Source: Piper betle
Taxonomy: Eukaryota; Streptophyta; Magnoliopsida; Piperales; Piperaceae
NCBI GenBank assembly: GCA_033002965.1
Contig: JAURVB010013178.1
Location: 62,001 to 126,000 of the forward strand
Direction of reading: 5' to 3'
DNA length: 64,000 nt
Below the pieces are notes generated by a model, which saw only the letters and a list, made by a program, of their open reading frames with translations, made no database searches and was not told the origin of the DNA. The position numbers were made by a program, and so were the translations under genes. Positions 13,640 through 25,185 of the stretch are shown here, piece after piece. Position 1 is the stretch's first letter. Each line of letters starts with the position of its first letter.

Positions 13640-15530
13640 CATTCTAGCTGTTATAGCCGTGATTCATAGGCGTTGCCAGGATCTAGGGTTTGGGTGTTGT
13701 CCCTAGGTTTCCCGCATCCATGAGCGGGTAGTGGTGGCTATCTGAATGGTGGAAACAACATACCGAGGCTAACCTGTGTTGAGTTGCCGGTTACAAACCG
13801 AGGTTCACGAGGCTGCTGAGTGACTGAGCATGGTGATGGAGCATGGCGTCGAGTTACAGCAGTTGTGTCGGCACATGGGTCGGTATTTGGTGTATCGAGC
13901 ATGTGGCTGAGTCCAAGTTGAGAAACCTCAAGTTGTTGCTGATCGGTGTTTGGGTCGGTAGATTGAGGTTGTGGTGCAATCGTGGACCAAGCAGGCTACC
14001 GAGCCGAGTGCGCAGCAAAGAGTGCCGAGTAGCCTCCAGTACCGAACAAAATAGCAGTATTGTGTTGTGGAACAGTACCGAGCACTATAGCAGGCGAGCA
14101 CGTGGTCGTGCATGTAGGTGTGCGCGCGAGTGAACGACAGGCGAGCTGGTGCGCTGGCGCGCAATGGCGCGCGTGGACGTTCGCGCGAGCAGGCATGCAC
14201 GGGTGTGCGCGCAGGTGCGCACGTGAGCGGGTGCTGGTGCGCACGACAATGCATGGGCATGCACGAGCGGCAGGATTGGTGCAGGGCGATGGGGGTGGAC
14301 CATTGCCAGCAGGTGATTGGTGAATTGCTGAGGGAGGTTGAACCATGTTTGGACGTTGCTGGGGTTGAGCCGGTGGGGCGAGACGGGCTGACCAGCGGTG
14401 CAGCCAAGGGGTTTGTGAGGAAGCTTCATGGATGCTTCTGGGGTGTATCTTGGTGGAAGATATGATCAAGGTCTGCAACTAACTTCCGAAGATAACCACA
14501 AGGCCGTGAGGGTGAACCTAGACGTGGTGTGGTGCTAGGTTGCTGGATACGGTGGAGATTGCAGATCTTTGTGGATAGAAATGCTGGATCCGTAGTTATT
14601 TGAAACAGAAGGGGCGTGCATATGTGCATGGGGTTATGCTGGAAAAATAAATCGGTGGATCAAGGAAGATCACCAGATTAGAAAAGAAAGACGTGGGAGT
14701 GGATCAAGAGAGGAATCGAGTCTGGCGAGGAGGAGAGTTCCTGAGATTCCAGGCGTGTTCCTTTGTGAGGAAAAGTAGCAGGGTGCGGCTGGTGAGAAAG
14801 AAGCATGGAGTTGCTGCAGCCGGTGTTCGTGGTGAGCGCTGGAACTCCATCAGCTTGCTAGAAACCAGGTACACGTTGTTAGGTTGCTTGTGTTGGAAAT
14901 TGGGGTAGAGTTACTCGGGGAGTAATTCGTTGTGTGCCTTTGTATTTGTGGGTACATTGGGGCCAAGCTATGGGGGCTGTCCACAAGCTGAGCAGGTGCT
15001 TAAGAGGAGAGTTCGAGTGCTTGTAAAATCCTTATGATCTGAGTTAATGATATAAGGTTGGGAAGTGTTTTCTCGTAATCTGTATTTTGCTTGTTGGCTG
15101 GCGTTTAGACAGGGAATTTCTGTATCCTAGGTCACAGTTGAAGTTTACAAGGCAGCCAGTTGTGGGAACTGGGGCTAAGACGAGCAAGGGCAGACGGTAC
15201 GAACCCAAGACGCGTAATTGCTGGTTGGGCAATTGGGCAGTGCAGCGTGTGGTGCTGTTTGACTTCTAGAACAGCCTATTGGCAAGGCGTGTCGGTAACC
15301 AGAAGTGTTGTGTCGGTGTTTGGTGTGGTACCAACACATTGTGATCGAGCGAAGGTTGAAGGCAGCAACCTCGGGGTGTTGAGGTTGGCCGAATACAGGT
15401 TGGTGTTGGCGTGCAGGCTTCCGTAGTTTGTTCAAAGTTGCGTACTTGGTATTAGGCTGGTGTTCTCGGGTGAGAATACGCCGCACAGGACTAGTTAGGA
15501 TCGAAAAATTTTGGGTCCTTGAATCAGCCC
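13640..15530. other. GC- and CpG-rich island, probably transposon-derived
   Basis: This 1.9-kb block stands out from its AT-rich surroundings. At 14090-14290 it is dense in GCGCGC, GCGCG and TGCGCACG words with CpG not depleted. Words such as GTGTCGG and TCGGTGTTTGG recur near both ends (about 13870-13970 and 15290-15330), and the right end (15030-15080) looks like a transcription end region. Open frames on both strands overlap over the same bases and give Arg/Ala/His-rich or Pro/Ala-rich translations, the usual artefact of such composition. I see no pol domain. A non-autonomous LTR element is possible; no LTR pair could be shown. Confidence 0.35.
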
Positions 15531-16431
15531 CATGACACTAGCCATAGTCATACTCCAAAAGCATCAGTACGTACCATGGTTTCAAATATCTTCCAGTTTA
15601 TGGGAATGGAGTTTGTACACTAACAAGGTTTGGGATGCTTTCTTGTCTAATTTGAAGCTTTTAAAATTGGCCGTAGCTTGTGTATCAATGGAAGTCTCGT
15701 ACTCCACAGTACACACACTGCTTCCTTCGGCGCCGCCATTGATGTAACCGATGTCTCATTCATGTGCTTGATCGACTTAATACATACGGATCAGGCCACA
15801 TTTTTCCTAATGGTGCAAGCAAGCAGCACAATTCAAATACTGTGTTGAAATTAAGTTGCATGTTCTGATCGTTGCAGTAACAATTAAGTTGACAGCTTAC
15901 TAGGTTTATCTTCCCTTGCACATGTAAAAGGTCCATAGCTGCGTATATATCTCAACAACTAGCAGGTCACATATGTAAGTTTGATTCCCATACGAGTTGC
16001 CAGTCATTTATGTATGAACTTCATTTCATGTTCTTTGTTTTTGACACCATCCATGTAACAAAATATCATCATCAACGGACGTTAAACATCATTCTGGCAT
16101 AAATTAATTTGGCCGATGATACATGCATGGCGTTCTCGCTCTCTATGGTTATGGTAATACTTAGCAGTATATATTTCGATCAAAAGTGTGTCATATATTG
16201 TCCATTTAATTTAATTATTGTTGAGTTTAAAGAGATGGAAGGTTAGAAAATTGTGCTCTAGATATGTAAAAAATATAACCGAATAAATAATACAACTAAA
16301 AGTACTTTCATTGGTAGACAAATATATTACATAAGAAAATTACATGCATAACATGAAGACTTGATAAACCAAGTGCTTAAAGAGGGTGTTCATAAATGTT
16401 AAAGTCATTAATCTAATACATTTCACATACC
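15531..16431. other. Intergenic, nothing recognised
   Basis: About 900 bp of moderately AT-rich DNA with no domain-bearing frame and no clear repeat structure. Confidence 0.5.
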
Positions 16432-16623
16432 ATGGATTTGTTGTAGCAAGTGCTACAGTAAACCCATTGTAGAACTTGTAAAATTGATTTAAAATTTCTT
16501 AATTGGAAGTGCTTAAAATTTTAATTATAATAATTAAATTATTATTTTTAATTAATGAGATTTAAGCCAATCATACAAGTACTACAACGAGTTTGTTGTA
16601 GCACTTGCTCCCGCAAATTCCAT
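16432..16623. mobile_element. MITE with about 26-bp inverted termini
   Basis: A short (about 190 bp) AT-rich element. Its left end, ATGGATTTGTTGTAGCAAGT at 16432 followed by GCTAC, is the inverted complement of its right end, where GTAGCACTTGCTC leads into GCAAATTCCAT at 16623, with a few mismatches. The words TGCTACAGTAAACCC and TACTACAACGAG lie just inside the ends. No target duplication is clear, so the superfamily is open. Confidence 0.5.
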
Positions 16624-17006
16624 CCTCAATTTATATAATTATATATCTTCATTCAATGTATACTTTTCAAACATTCAAGATGATAATATCAAGGTAACTC
16701 TTGAATCTTCAAATACTAAGAGCACACATGAATCCTCTTATTATTTACAATATAAACCATCTCATATTAAACTAACCTTACTTTGCAATAACTATTCCAC
16801 AGTTTAAACTTTAAAGTGAAAGTAAGTTTTAAGATGTCTGGTGATTCTAACATTCACAATGTTATTTAATGATGTTAACTATTTTTATTGTGGACAAATC
16901 CCCCGACATATACCATAAGTAGATGAAGATCAAGCAAATTCTACTATGTCACACAACACTAATTAAAAACAATTCTAAAATTAAATGAATAAGCACATCT
17001 TGCCTA

Positions 17007-17008
<2 letters not shown>

Positions 17009-17051
<43 letters not shown>
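17009..17051. repeat. (TA)n microsatellite
   Basis: An uninterrupted AT dinucleotide run of about 43 bases in intergenic DNA. Confidence 0.95.
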
Positions 17052-17054
<3 letters not shown>

Positions 17055-18186
17055 ATAAATCCAAGTGGAACAAGTTTCAGTTTATATATCTAGTCTCATC
17101 TCATTATTCATAAATCTTATACCATATATTGGCTAGTCATTAATGTCCGGACATTATATGTAGATGTTCTTGACAAACTTCAATTAATTGCCAATACATA
17201 GATGCCATGTGTGTGTGTGTATAATGCATTAATGTTCTAAACATATACCCAATGTAATAGAATTTCTGATCACTGTACATAGGTAGAAGTATTCTAAGAA
17301 AAAATGAAAGAAAAAACATGGAGAATTCGGAGAACTAATTATGACCAGCAAAATACCCTGCACTATATATATAGATCAGGACGCGCAACATATATCTTTC
17401 ATATTGACAAAAGGATTTTTTGAGAGAGAGAGTATTGACGACAGGATTTTGTTCTAGGACGATTGTATTTGAGAGAAAATTTACTATCAGACATGCGACC
17501 ATACTAATTGTTATTACTCATTTTGCCATGTACGTTACAGATTACCATAATTATTTTCTCATAAACTAAAACTCTACAAATATAATAGCAACCTTGAGTA
17601 ATAACAAGCCGCTTCTACAACGTCGTCCAGCCCACACAATTAAACGAAGAAGAACAACTATATATATACTTTGCAAACAATCAATGAAAGTGATACGTGT
17701 TTCAATGCATACCTCTTTCCACATAGAATTCTCATGACGAGAAAGAAGGCGAAGGCCAAAGACGTATATATGAACAAAAGGCAGAAGGAAGGAAAATTCC
17801 CAAGGGCTCGCATGATCCTCTATGATGAAAGCAGTCCCTGGGATCAATGCGATCCCTTTGGAATTCTCCGTCCTCTACCATATATAGCCCAGGCAATACC
17901 AGAATATCGGTAAAGGGCACGACACCGCCGTCGGCAACGGCCGGCGTTTTCTAAAGGGAATTCGGCTTTGGGTCTGCCCTGCGAATTGAGGCTCGATGTG
18001 TTTTATAGCAGTTGATGGGAAGAAGGAAGAAAACAACGTCGGTTCTGTGGTTAACTGGATCGCCGTTAAGATTGACGGAAGTTAGGCATGCATAGGCTTC
18101 CACCCTCCACCGGGAGAAGGCGGGAAAGTTTTTTTTCTTTTTTTTATTTTTTTATGGATAACCTTTTAGTCAGTCACCCGCCGCGC

Positions 18187-18187
<1 letters not shown>

Positions 18188-18230
<43 letters not shown>
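18188..18230. repeat. (TA)n microsatellite
   Basis: A TA dinucleotide run of about 42 bases following GCGCATG. Confidence 0.95.
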
Positions 18231-18233
<3 letters not shown>

Positions 18234-18724
18234 CATCCCTTAGACCATATGTAAAAATTAGAGTGACCCAAATTAACGGGATAAGCCCACGGGGACAAGG
18301 GCAGGAAAATTGGCTGTGTTGCCTTGAGTGATCCTCTAAATTAGAATGATTTTTTTAAATAGCCAGGTTTTCCATGGGGTAATTTTTTGCTAACTCCTAA
18401 TCAATATAACCCTGGTCTAAGTATCACTAAAAATATTATATACTTTAGATAAAGGATAAAATGATGACAATAATACAGGGAAGTATGACAAATTCTGATA
18501 AAAGATCATTAATTTTATTATATGCAATAAAGGAATAAATTTTGCATTTACCCGTATCATGATAAGCTACTGCAAACATTTTTTTTTTGTAGTTTTTTTA
18601 GCCGCCAACGATGAATACAGACCATTGACTAAGATTTTTGCTCTTCTCATTTAAGATTTTTGTAATAACCTTAATGTGGGGAAGCATGAGCAACTACCCT
18701 AAAAAATGTTACTAGTGTAGGTAA

Positions 18725-19232
18725 TAAACTCATTCAACTTGAGATTGTCTAAATTTTTATATAAGATCCCTCAATTTAGTTTCACATTTGATATTTAATT
18801 AGATAAGAACTTGTTTATAATTGTGAATGAACTATATGTCTTTAGCTTGGTTAACCACTTTTAAAGATATGACATAACCCATTAATTTACACTTTAGGTC
18901 GAGTTGTTACATATGATATCAGAACAACCTAATTCTGTATTTGATGGTGAACTAAACTATGAACGTTGACTAGGCTATTAATGACAAATCAAAGAAGGAT
19001 GTGGGTTGAGGTTAGCAATGGGCAAAGTGTAAGAATTTCGATAATGAAATTTATTAAAATGGGTGGATTGTGAGATCATTTAACTTAGTTTTATATCTAA
19101 TACCTACTAAGGTAAGATCTTTATGTAATATCTTGTTTATAGATGAGAATGAACTATAAATCTTTAACTTGAGTAACAACTTTTAAAAAATGACATAACC
19201 CATCAATTTGCACTTTGGGTTGGGTCATTACA
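18725..19232. repeat. Diverged direct repeat, two units of about 180 bp
   Basis: Units at about 18725-18915 and 19055-19232 share an ordered series of words: TTTAGTTT(C/T)A, TTAATTAG-like sequence, CTTGTTTATA, GAATGAACTATA, AACCACTTTTAAAGATATGA against AACAACTTTTAAAAAATGA, CATAACCCAT and AATTT(A/G)CACTTT. Both end in GTTG(T/G)-TTAC-like sequence. Old duplication or two related transposon fragments; noncoding. Confidence 0.5.
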
Positions 19233-20153
19233 CCTTCTTTCTGAGTGGCGATTAATAAGTATATTTATGATTTTGCATTATTTAATTAACTGAAAAATAT
19301 TTATATGGTCCTCCAGAAATTTATTAATTGTTATCATTTATGTGAGATATATGATAATGGAGAAATTAAAGAGTTCATTTCATGATGTCAAGACAATATA
19401 TATATTGGTAGGTAGAAGTAGCAATCACACAGCTAATGTTGTCATAAAGACAAAAAACACTAAATGTTTCTACTTGGGACAACGATAAGTACATTTACAA
19501 TTCCAACATATAAATATCTAAAACAGTATGAATTGGTTGTTCATTGATCAAAATATGACACTTTTATGAGGATCTGAATTTTTTGGATATATAGTTTCTC
19601 TCTTTCAGCTTCTACAAGGTTCCCAAAACTTGAACTGTGCAGGTCTAAATTACTTTCTGCTATATTAACAGATCACTTGACAAATGAATTTATAGTTTAA
19701 TCATTTATGGAAGGGATTTACATCAAGATCAAATCAATAATATGGTTTTTCCCGTTTCCCTTTTTTTGGTTTTGTTTTTTATTATATATAGAAGTTCTAC
19801 AACTTTTGAGATAAATAAACCAACATGAACTTTCTATAAGAATAGAAGGCAAGTGTGTGAATATCATATACGGAGAACACTTAAGTAATGTATAGCAGGG
19901 GAGATTACTTGAGGTCAACATCGCTTTGAAGTGGGAGTTGAGTGGTGCCCAACTTCCTCCATTGCAGGAAACACTCATTCAGACAAGAGAAAGACCATAA
20001 AAGCTCCCCCCTTGAATAGTTCCCTTGGACAAAGGAAAAGAAGTACAGAAACTCTTCTTACCACTTTCCAAACACACAAAACATATATGATATCTATCTG
20101 ATTTAAGTTGCAAGGCAGGGGGAAGATGGAAGCCACCAATGCAGAATGATAAG

Positions 20154-20158
20154 AACTG
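20154..20158. repeat. Target site duplication, left copy
   Basis: AACTG directly left of the gypsy-type element; the identical AACTG is at 22787-22791. Confidence 0.85.
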
Positions 20159-20588
20159 TGGTAGGATTTTCCTCACCAAGGTCGACGATGACCTCTTTCC
20201 CCTTAGTTCCTTGCTTGTTCCCGCTGGCTGGTGCCATGGAGGAGACGATTGGCCCGGAATCTGAAGGGAGTTGGAGAAATGGTTGAGATGATGGAGGATG
20301 GGACAGTGGTTAAACCCTGCTCCCAGGAAGATCTCCCTAGAAAATAGGAAGAAGAACAAAGAACAAAGATAAGAAGAAAACAAAGATTTAATTCATCAAA
20401 AGTCATGTCCTTTACAATCAGTCTCTCCCCCTTATATAGCCACACTTCCTAGTTTTCCCCCATTACAATTTATTCTCATTATTCACCTCGAATTCATCCT
20501 TACAATTTATTCTCATTATTCACCTCGAATTCATGGATCTCGCAATGCCCCGTAACGCCCTTTCGTTCTACTCACTTTATTCATACCA
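20159..20588 (-). repeat. 3' LTR of the gypsy-type element
   Basis: 430 bp, TG...CA. It contains a tandem duplication of a 36-bp unit (TTACAATTTATTCTCATT on the plus strand, at about 20464 and 20500), also present in the 5' LTR. The plus-strand word CTTATATAGCC at about 20430 is a good TATA candidate (GGCTATATAAG on the coding strand). Confidence 0.9.
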
Positions 20589-20599
20589 TTACCCTCCCT

Positions 20600-22435
20600 T
20601 TACAAGAACCTTGTTCCCAAGGTTGAACATAAAGTAGTCGCCAGTCGAGGAGTAGAAGGGAAGTGCGGGATGGAGTGGACCACCTGTAAAGTCATTAACA
20701 ACCCATGATTTCGAGTTGATAATGAATGTGATGGTTTCTTCTTATCACCCAACGGACTAAGGGGTATAGGCTGGCCATGCAGCTCTATTGTTTTGCCTTT
20801 TTCAGTGAACGACATGGTAAGGAATTCAAAATTCCATAGTATGGGTCCCAATGTCTTCAACCATTGGGTGCCAAGAAGAACATCAAATTCCTCCAGCAGA
20901 AGGATGAAGAAATCCGATACCGTTGTATACCCAGGAAGATCTAACTCAATGCCCACACACTGTGCTCCACATTTTATTCTCTTGCCAGTAGCAAGCTGAA
21001 CTTTTATGCCCTTGGTTGTTTGCACCGGCAGCTTCAATTTCTGGATCAAACTGGTATTTAAAAGTTGTGTGAGCTTCCCGAATCAATTAGCACTGTTACT
21101 TGGTGTCCTCTCACGTTTCCCAATAACCTCATAGTATTAGCTGTGGAGGCACCAGTTAATGCATTAACTGAGATTGCCTGAGTCTTTGAATCCCCTTCCT
21201 GCTCACTATCATCTTGTTCTGAAAGATCATCTTCCCCTACGACTTCAATGTTGAATAGCTGCTTGCATTTGTGTCCAGGGAAAAATTTCTCATCACATTT
21301 GAAGCATAGTCTTGCTGCTTTCCGTTCTTACAACTGTTCGACACTGAATTTCCTGCCTGGAGTTATTTTTTTAGATTGCAAGTCTGCACCCATGGCTACT
21401 TCATCTTTGTTGTTCGTCTGTCTTCCATATGTATGCAATCTCTGACTCACATGATGCTCTAAATGTCTTGCGAGTCCTTGTGCATCTAATAAAGTCTCCG
21501 GTTTTCTTGCTTTCACCTCCATTCGCAGCTGGGACTTGAGACCACAAGTGTAACCGCTAATCTTCTGTTTTTCGGTCATATGTCCAGCTCTTGACGCCAA
21601 TCTATTGAATCGAGCAGTGTATTCTTGGACTGAAGAATCCTGAGATAATCGAGTGAGATCGCCGTAAAAATCCTCATAATCCAAGGGTCCAAACTGCAAG
21701 TTCATGGCCTCTTTCAGCTGCTGCCAAGAAACCATTTCCTGATGTTGTTGCAGCATATCAAACCAAATCTGGGTGTCGTCCTCCAAGTGGAAGCTTGCTA
21801 GTTCGACTTGCAATGCTTCATGGATATTGTGCAACTTGAAAAATTTCTCTGCTCGACTAAACCATGAGATGGGATCCTTTGCCCCATCAAATTTAGGAAA
21901 GCTTAGTTTGGATCCCTTCAAGCAGTCCTCAATTTGCACAATTTGATGAAACCCCTCCTGGACATTATGACGAACAGGTTCCACCCTTGATCTGTGCTTT
22001 TCTTGCTGAAACTTTCCCCTGAAGACATGGTTGGAAATTCCTCTCCAAGTCTAGCGTGTGGAATCCTTCCTCCCGACATCCTCACCTGCTCGTCCCTTTG
22101 GGTGTTTCTTCGACTATCCTGCCATTGATCATTAATATCCAACCCAACAGGAACTCTCATATGAGATGTCCCAATTCCCTCACGATTATCCAGATTCCCC
22201 TAACCTCAACTCTCGATTGCATTAACATGTCGAGTTTTGTAGAAATTTCAGCAACAGCAGTAATCAAGTAATCCTGAATCTGTTTAATGTGAGATAATTC
22301 AATCGAGTTTGGTGATGGATTCGTACCTCCCTCGCCTTGCTCTGATGCCAAATTAGTAAGATTTTCCTCACCAAGGTCGACGATGACCTCTTTCCCCTTA
22401 GTTCCTTGCTTGTTCCCCTGCTTGGCTGGTGCCAT
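20600..22435 (-). pseudogene. gag: Gypsy-type gag plus partial protease, frameshifted
   Basis: The reading starts at an ATG at 22435, inside the 5' LTR, and passes through the LTR end and primer site (reading NLASEQG) into gag. A frame break near 22160 separates it from the next piece. The retrotransposon gag core runs 21984-21328 with LSFPKFDGAKDPISWFSRAE near its start and LQFGPLDYEDFYGDLTRL in the middle. A zinc knuckle follows (CFKCDEKFFPGHKC, about 21300), then an acidic linker, then the protease active site VLIDSGSSHNF at about 21090 and a partial protease fold (VLLGTQWLKTLG, about 20890). At least three frame breaks make it nonfunctional as read, though LTR youth means some could be sequence errors. 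Confidence 0.82.
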
Positions 22436-22786
22436 GGAGGAGACGATTGGCCCGGAATCTGAAGGGAGTTGGAGAAATGGTTGAGATGATGGAGGATGGG
22501 ACAGTGGTTAAACCCTGCTCCTAGGAAGATCTCCCTAGAAAATAGGAAGAAGAACAAAGAACAAAGATAAGAAGAAAACAAAGATTTAATTCATCAAAAG
22601 TCATGTCCTTTACAATCAGTCTCTCCCCCTTATATAGCCACACTTCCTAGTTTTCCCCCATTACAATTTATTCTCATTATTCACCTCGAATTCATCCTTA
22701 CAATTTATTCTCATTATTCACCTCGAATTCATGGATCTCGCAATGCCCCGTAACGCCCTTTCGTTCTACTCACTTTATTCATACCA
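22354..22786 (-). repeat. 5' LTR of the gypsy-type element
   Basis: 433 bp with TG at 22786 and TA at the inner end, where the partner LTR has CA. The primer binding site begins immediately inside. It includes the gag start codon at 22435. Confidence 0.9.
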
Positions 22787-22791
22787 AACTG
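22787..22791. repeat. Target site duplication, right copy
   Basis: AACTG, identical to 20154-20158. Confidence 0.85.
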
Positions 22792-23010
22792 GAAGTGGTG
22801 GGCATGTCTAAAGCACCCCTCAAGCTTAATGCATGCGCAAATCTCCAATGAATGCACTTTGGGCCTGCTGTCTCCTTTATCCGGCACAGCCGAATCCCCG
22901 CCTTTGGGTAGCTTTTTAAGCATTCAGAGGGCAAATGGAAGTGGGAAATCCATATAAGCTGGCTCTCTGAACATCAAGGCTTTCCAAGTCCGTCAACCTT
23001 GTGGGGATAT
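22792..23010 (-). other. Possible LRR-like host gene remnant split by the gypsy element
   Basis: On the minus strand, reading toward the insertion, the segment gives TRLTDLESLDVQRASLYGF with a spacing that resembles a leucine-rich repeat, then a stop, then LKKLPKGGD and VHSLEICACIKLEGCF. After removing the 2.6-kb element the frame could continue into about 20153-19979 (LSFCIGGFHLPPALQL). Stops and frame changes show it is not functional. The family call is weak; it could be noncoding. Confidence 0.22.
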
Positions 23011-23920
23011 ATATATATATATACTCTATCTGCTACATTTCTTTCCGGTCTTTCCAAGCTTGAGAATCATACTCGCCTTTAAGAATCTTCATAAATAACA
23101 ATATATACATAGGGATCCATCTTTTTTTGATTGTTTGGTGGATGTGAACCAGACCAGAAAGATCAGATTATGAGCCCTGCAGTGTACCATTCATAGAATA
23201 TGTAGAAGCCACAAAGAACAGCTTGGTTTTATTTGATTCAGATCATGCTATCACATACATATAATACCTTTGATGAACTAATTAATATAGAGTATAGATG
23301 ATTTTACAAAAAAATTCATGAAATGGCTTTCACAGCACAGCAGTTGATGGCCGACAAGACTGTACCCAGTGAATTTTGTTTTAGCGAAAGGTGAGACATC
23401 ATACTACACCGCCTTTATATCTGTTGATCAATTGTTTCACCCCTTGCAGTAATTCGTGGGTGTGAAATTTCTCTTGATTCACAGAAGTAGTAGTAGCATG
23501 GCACTGCCATCAAGTGTTTGTCTATACACTGTATCCTCGGCACTTGGAGAAAATATGTACCCCATTTGCCTATGTTCGACAATAACACACTTTTACTGGT
23601 TGTGTGGCCGATACTTTTATTTACTTTATCGAGAGAAAAAACATTATCCACGGTAAATAAAAAATTTTAACCATGAAAAAAATTCGTCACTTGTTTATGC
23701 TTAGCCAAGATTTTTAACAATACACAAATATATATCCCATGAACAAAGATAATTTTGTAAGAGAAAACCCACTTCACCCTTGTTGTTCCTATAAATCAAA
23801 ATCGTGCTGAGTCAACCTCGACTCAACTCACTGAAAGTAGAAATTCAAACAAGCCCGCCCTGGCAACTCACTCCATTCTTTCAAGCTATTCTCTCTCTTG
23901 TTGTATACATGGGCTTATTA
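23011..23920. other. Intergenic, nothing recognised
   Basis: About 900 bp including a short TA run at about 23008-23024. No domain-bearing frame or clear repeat. Confidence 0.5.
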
Positions 23921-23924
23921 AATC

Positions 23925-24234
23925 TCAGAAGATCAAGGCCCATCAAGAAAGTCTTGTGGGCCACTAAAGCAGATTAATAAGCCCAATAGAACCTGCGACG
24001 GTTGTCAAGCGTAGCTAAGATCCGACGCAAAATCCGTCGAAGAAGATCAACGTGGCGAGGAGGAAGCGGCGGCACGAATTCGATCGCCAGATTATTCAAT
24101 TCTTTCTCTTTTTCTTACTGTTTTCTTCAATATTTTTCCTAATCATTCTTGATCTTTTTTTAAGACGTTTTATTGGTCTCCGACAAAATGTAGAGGAGAA
24201 TGAGTTGGCACGCCTCAAGTTCCAAGTAATTTAA
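23925..24234 (+). promoter_or_regulatory. Cluster of GGCCCA/TGGGCC (Site II-like) elements
   Basis: Within 60 bases lie AAGGCCCATC (about 23936), TGGGCCAC (about 23957) and AAGCCCAATAG (about 23978). GGCCCA/TGGGCC (Site II) motifs are known to cluster in promoters of plant housekeeping genes, for example for ribosomal and mitochondrial proteins. A basic-then-hydrophobic open frame follows at 24052-24234 (RRKRRHEFDRQ, then a Phe/Leu-rich segment), but it has no ATG at its start. No confident gene could be assembled; this may be the front of a small gene or a relic. Confidence 0.25.
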
Positions 24235-24707
24235 CTAAGGTTTTGTTCGGTTAACATAAGAAAAAAATTTAAATAATATAAAATTTTTAAATAGTCAAAT
24301 TATTAAAAGTAGTATATAAACAATATTTTTATAAAAAAATTAATAATTTTATTACGTATTTTATATTCAAAATAATTATGATTATCTATGTATTTTATCC
24401 ACGTGCTCTTAATTGATGGGAAAAAATTCAACCTTTTTTTCACCTCTTGAGAAAAGAAAAAAGAAAATCTTGTTTTCATTGAAGAGCAAATGGGTGGGTC
24501 ATGTGAGGTAACTATAATTATTTTGTGTTTTATATCTATTATACGTAATTTGTAGATAAAATAATTAATTTAATAATATTTTTTAATGAAAAATAAATTC
24601 AATATATCTAATTTTAGTAAAGTTGAGATCATTTATATTAGTTTCATACTAACCAGTAGACCTTAAAACAAAAGTGAGTTGTCAAAAAATCCTTTCTTCA
24701 GCTGATA

Positions 24708-25177
24708 CGAGGGGTGCCAACGGATGGGGTTTGGTTGGTTATTGGCTAAACCATACGTGCTAATTACTTTAAATCTTCATACCAACCCGATCATTTATCA
24801 TTTAGTTTTTTACTATTTAAACCCAAACCTGACCATTTAAACTGGATTATGATATATAAAAAATTAAATTTAGATAATAATATAAAAATTAATTAAAAAA
24901 TATTTAAATTTGTAAGGAAATGAATTAAGCTAATATAAAAATAAATAAAAATAAATATATATTAGTTTTATATATATAAATATATCTTTATGATAAATCA
25001 TAGTAAACTATTTTTAAAAAAATTTTAAATTATTGATACCAGATATCTAGTACCCGATACCGGAAACCAAACTCAACCGCTATGAAAAGGATATATGGTT
25101 GTCTATAACTAAATCCTATTATATAGATATCAAACCCGAACCATTAGGGTTTGGTCGAGTCGCATACGGACACCCCT
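24708..25177. mobile_element. hAT-like MITE, old
   Basis: The left end AGGGGTGCC and right end GGACACCCCT are inverted and imperfect. The flanks AGCTGATA (24700-24707) and AGCTCTTA (25178-25185) match at six of eight positions, as an old 8-bp hAT duplication would. The interior is AT-rich and noncoding with no transposase. Confidence 0.4.
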
Positions 25178-25185
25178 AGCTCTTA

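Larger units (their letters stand above)
17052..20153. other. Intergenic DNA between MITE and gypsy element
   Basis: About 3 kb with no supportable gene. It holds a second TA run, a diverged direct repeat at 18725-19232, and AT-rich filler. A frame at 17671-17913 on the plus strand has no domain. The last 400 bp, with matching sequence beyond the gypsy element, may be remains of a host gene interrupted by that insertion. Confidence 0.4.
20159..22786 (-). mobile_element. Young non-autonomous gypsy-type element (gag and protease only)
   Basis: A complete 2,628-bp LTR element on the minus strand. The 5' LTR is 22786-22354 (433 bp) and the 3' LTR is 20588-20159 (430 bp), each starting TGGTATGAATA and ending TCTTACTA or TCCTACCA. 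A perfect 5-bp target duplication, AACTG, flanks it. The primer binding site follows the 5' LTR (TTGGCATCAGAGC, one base off the initiator-tRNA-Met type). A polypurine tract (AAAGGGAGGGTAA) precedes the 3' LTR. The LTRs differ at only about five places including one indel, so insertion was recent. The interior (1,765 bp) codes for gag, a zinc knuckle and the start of an aspartic protease; reverse transcriptase, RNase H and integrase are absent. This matches the TR-GAG type of non-autonomous element, which needs enzymes from a relative. Confidence 0.9.

Noticed and set aside
13843..14478. Six overlapping frames of 87-160 codons
   Set aside because: All are read from the same CpG-rich island in different registers with low-complexity products and no domain.
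24052..24234. Small basic-hydrophobic membrane protein
   Set aside because: No ATG starts the frame and no exon joins it; kept only as a weak note under the Site II cluster.
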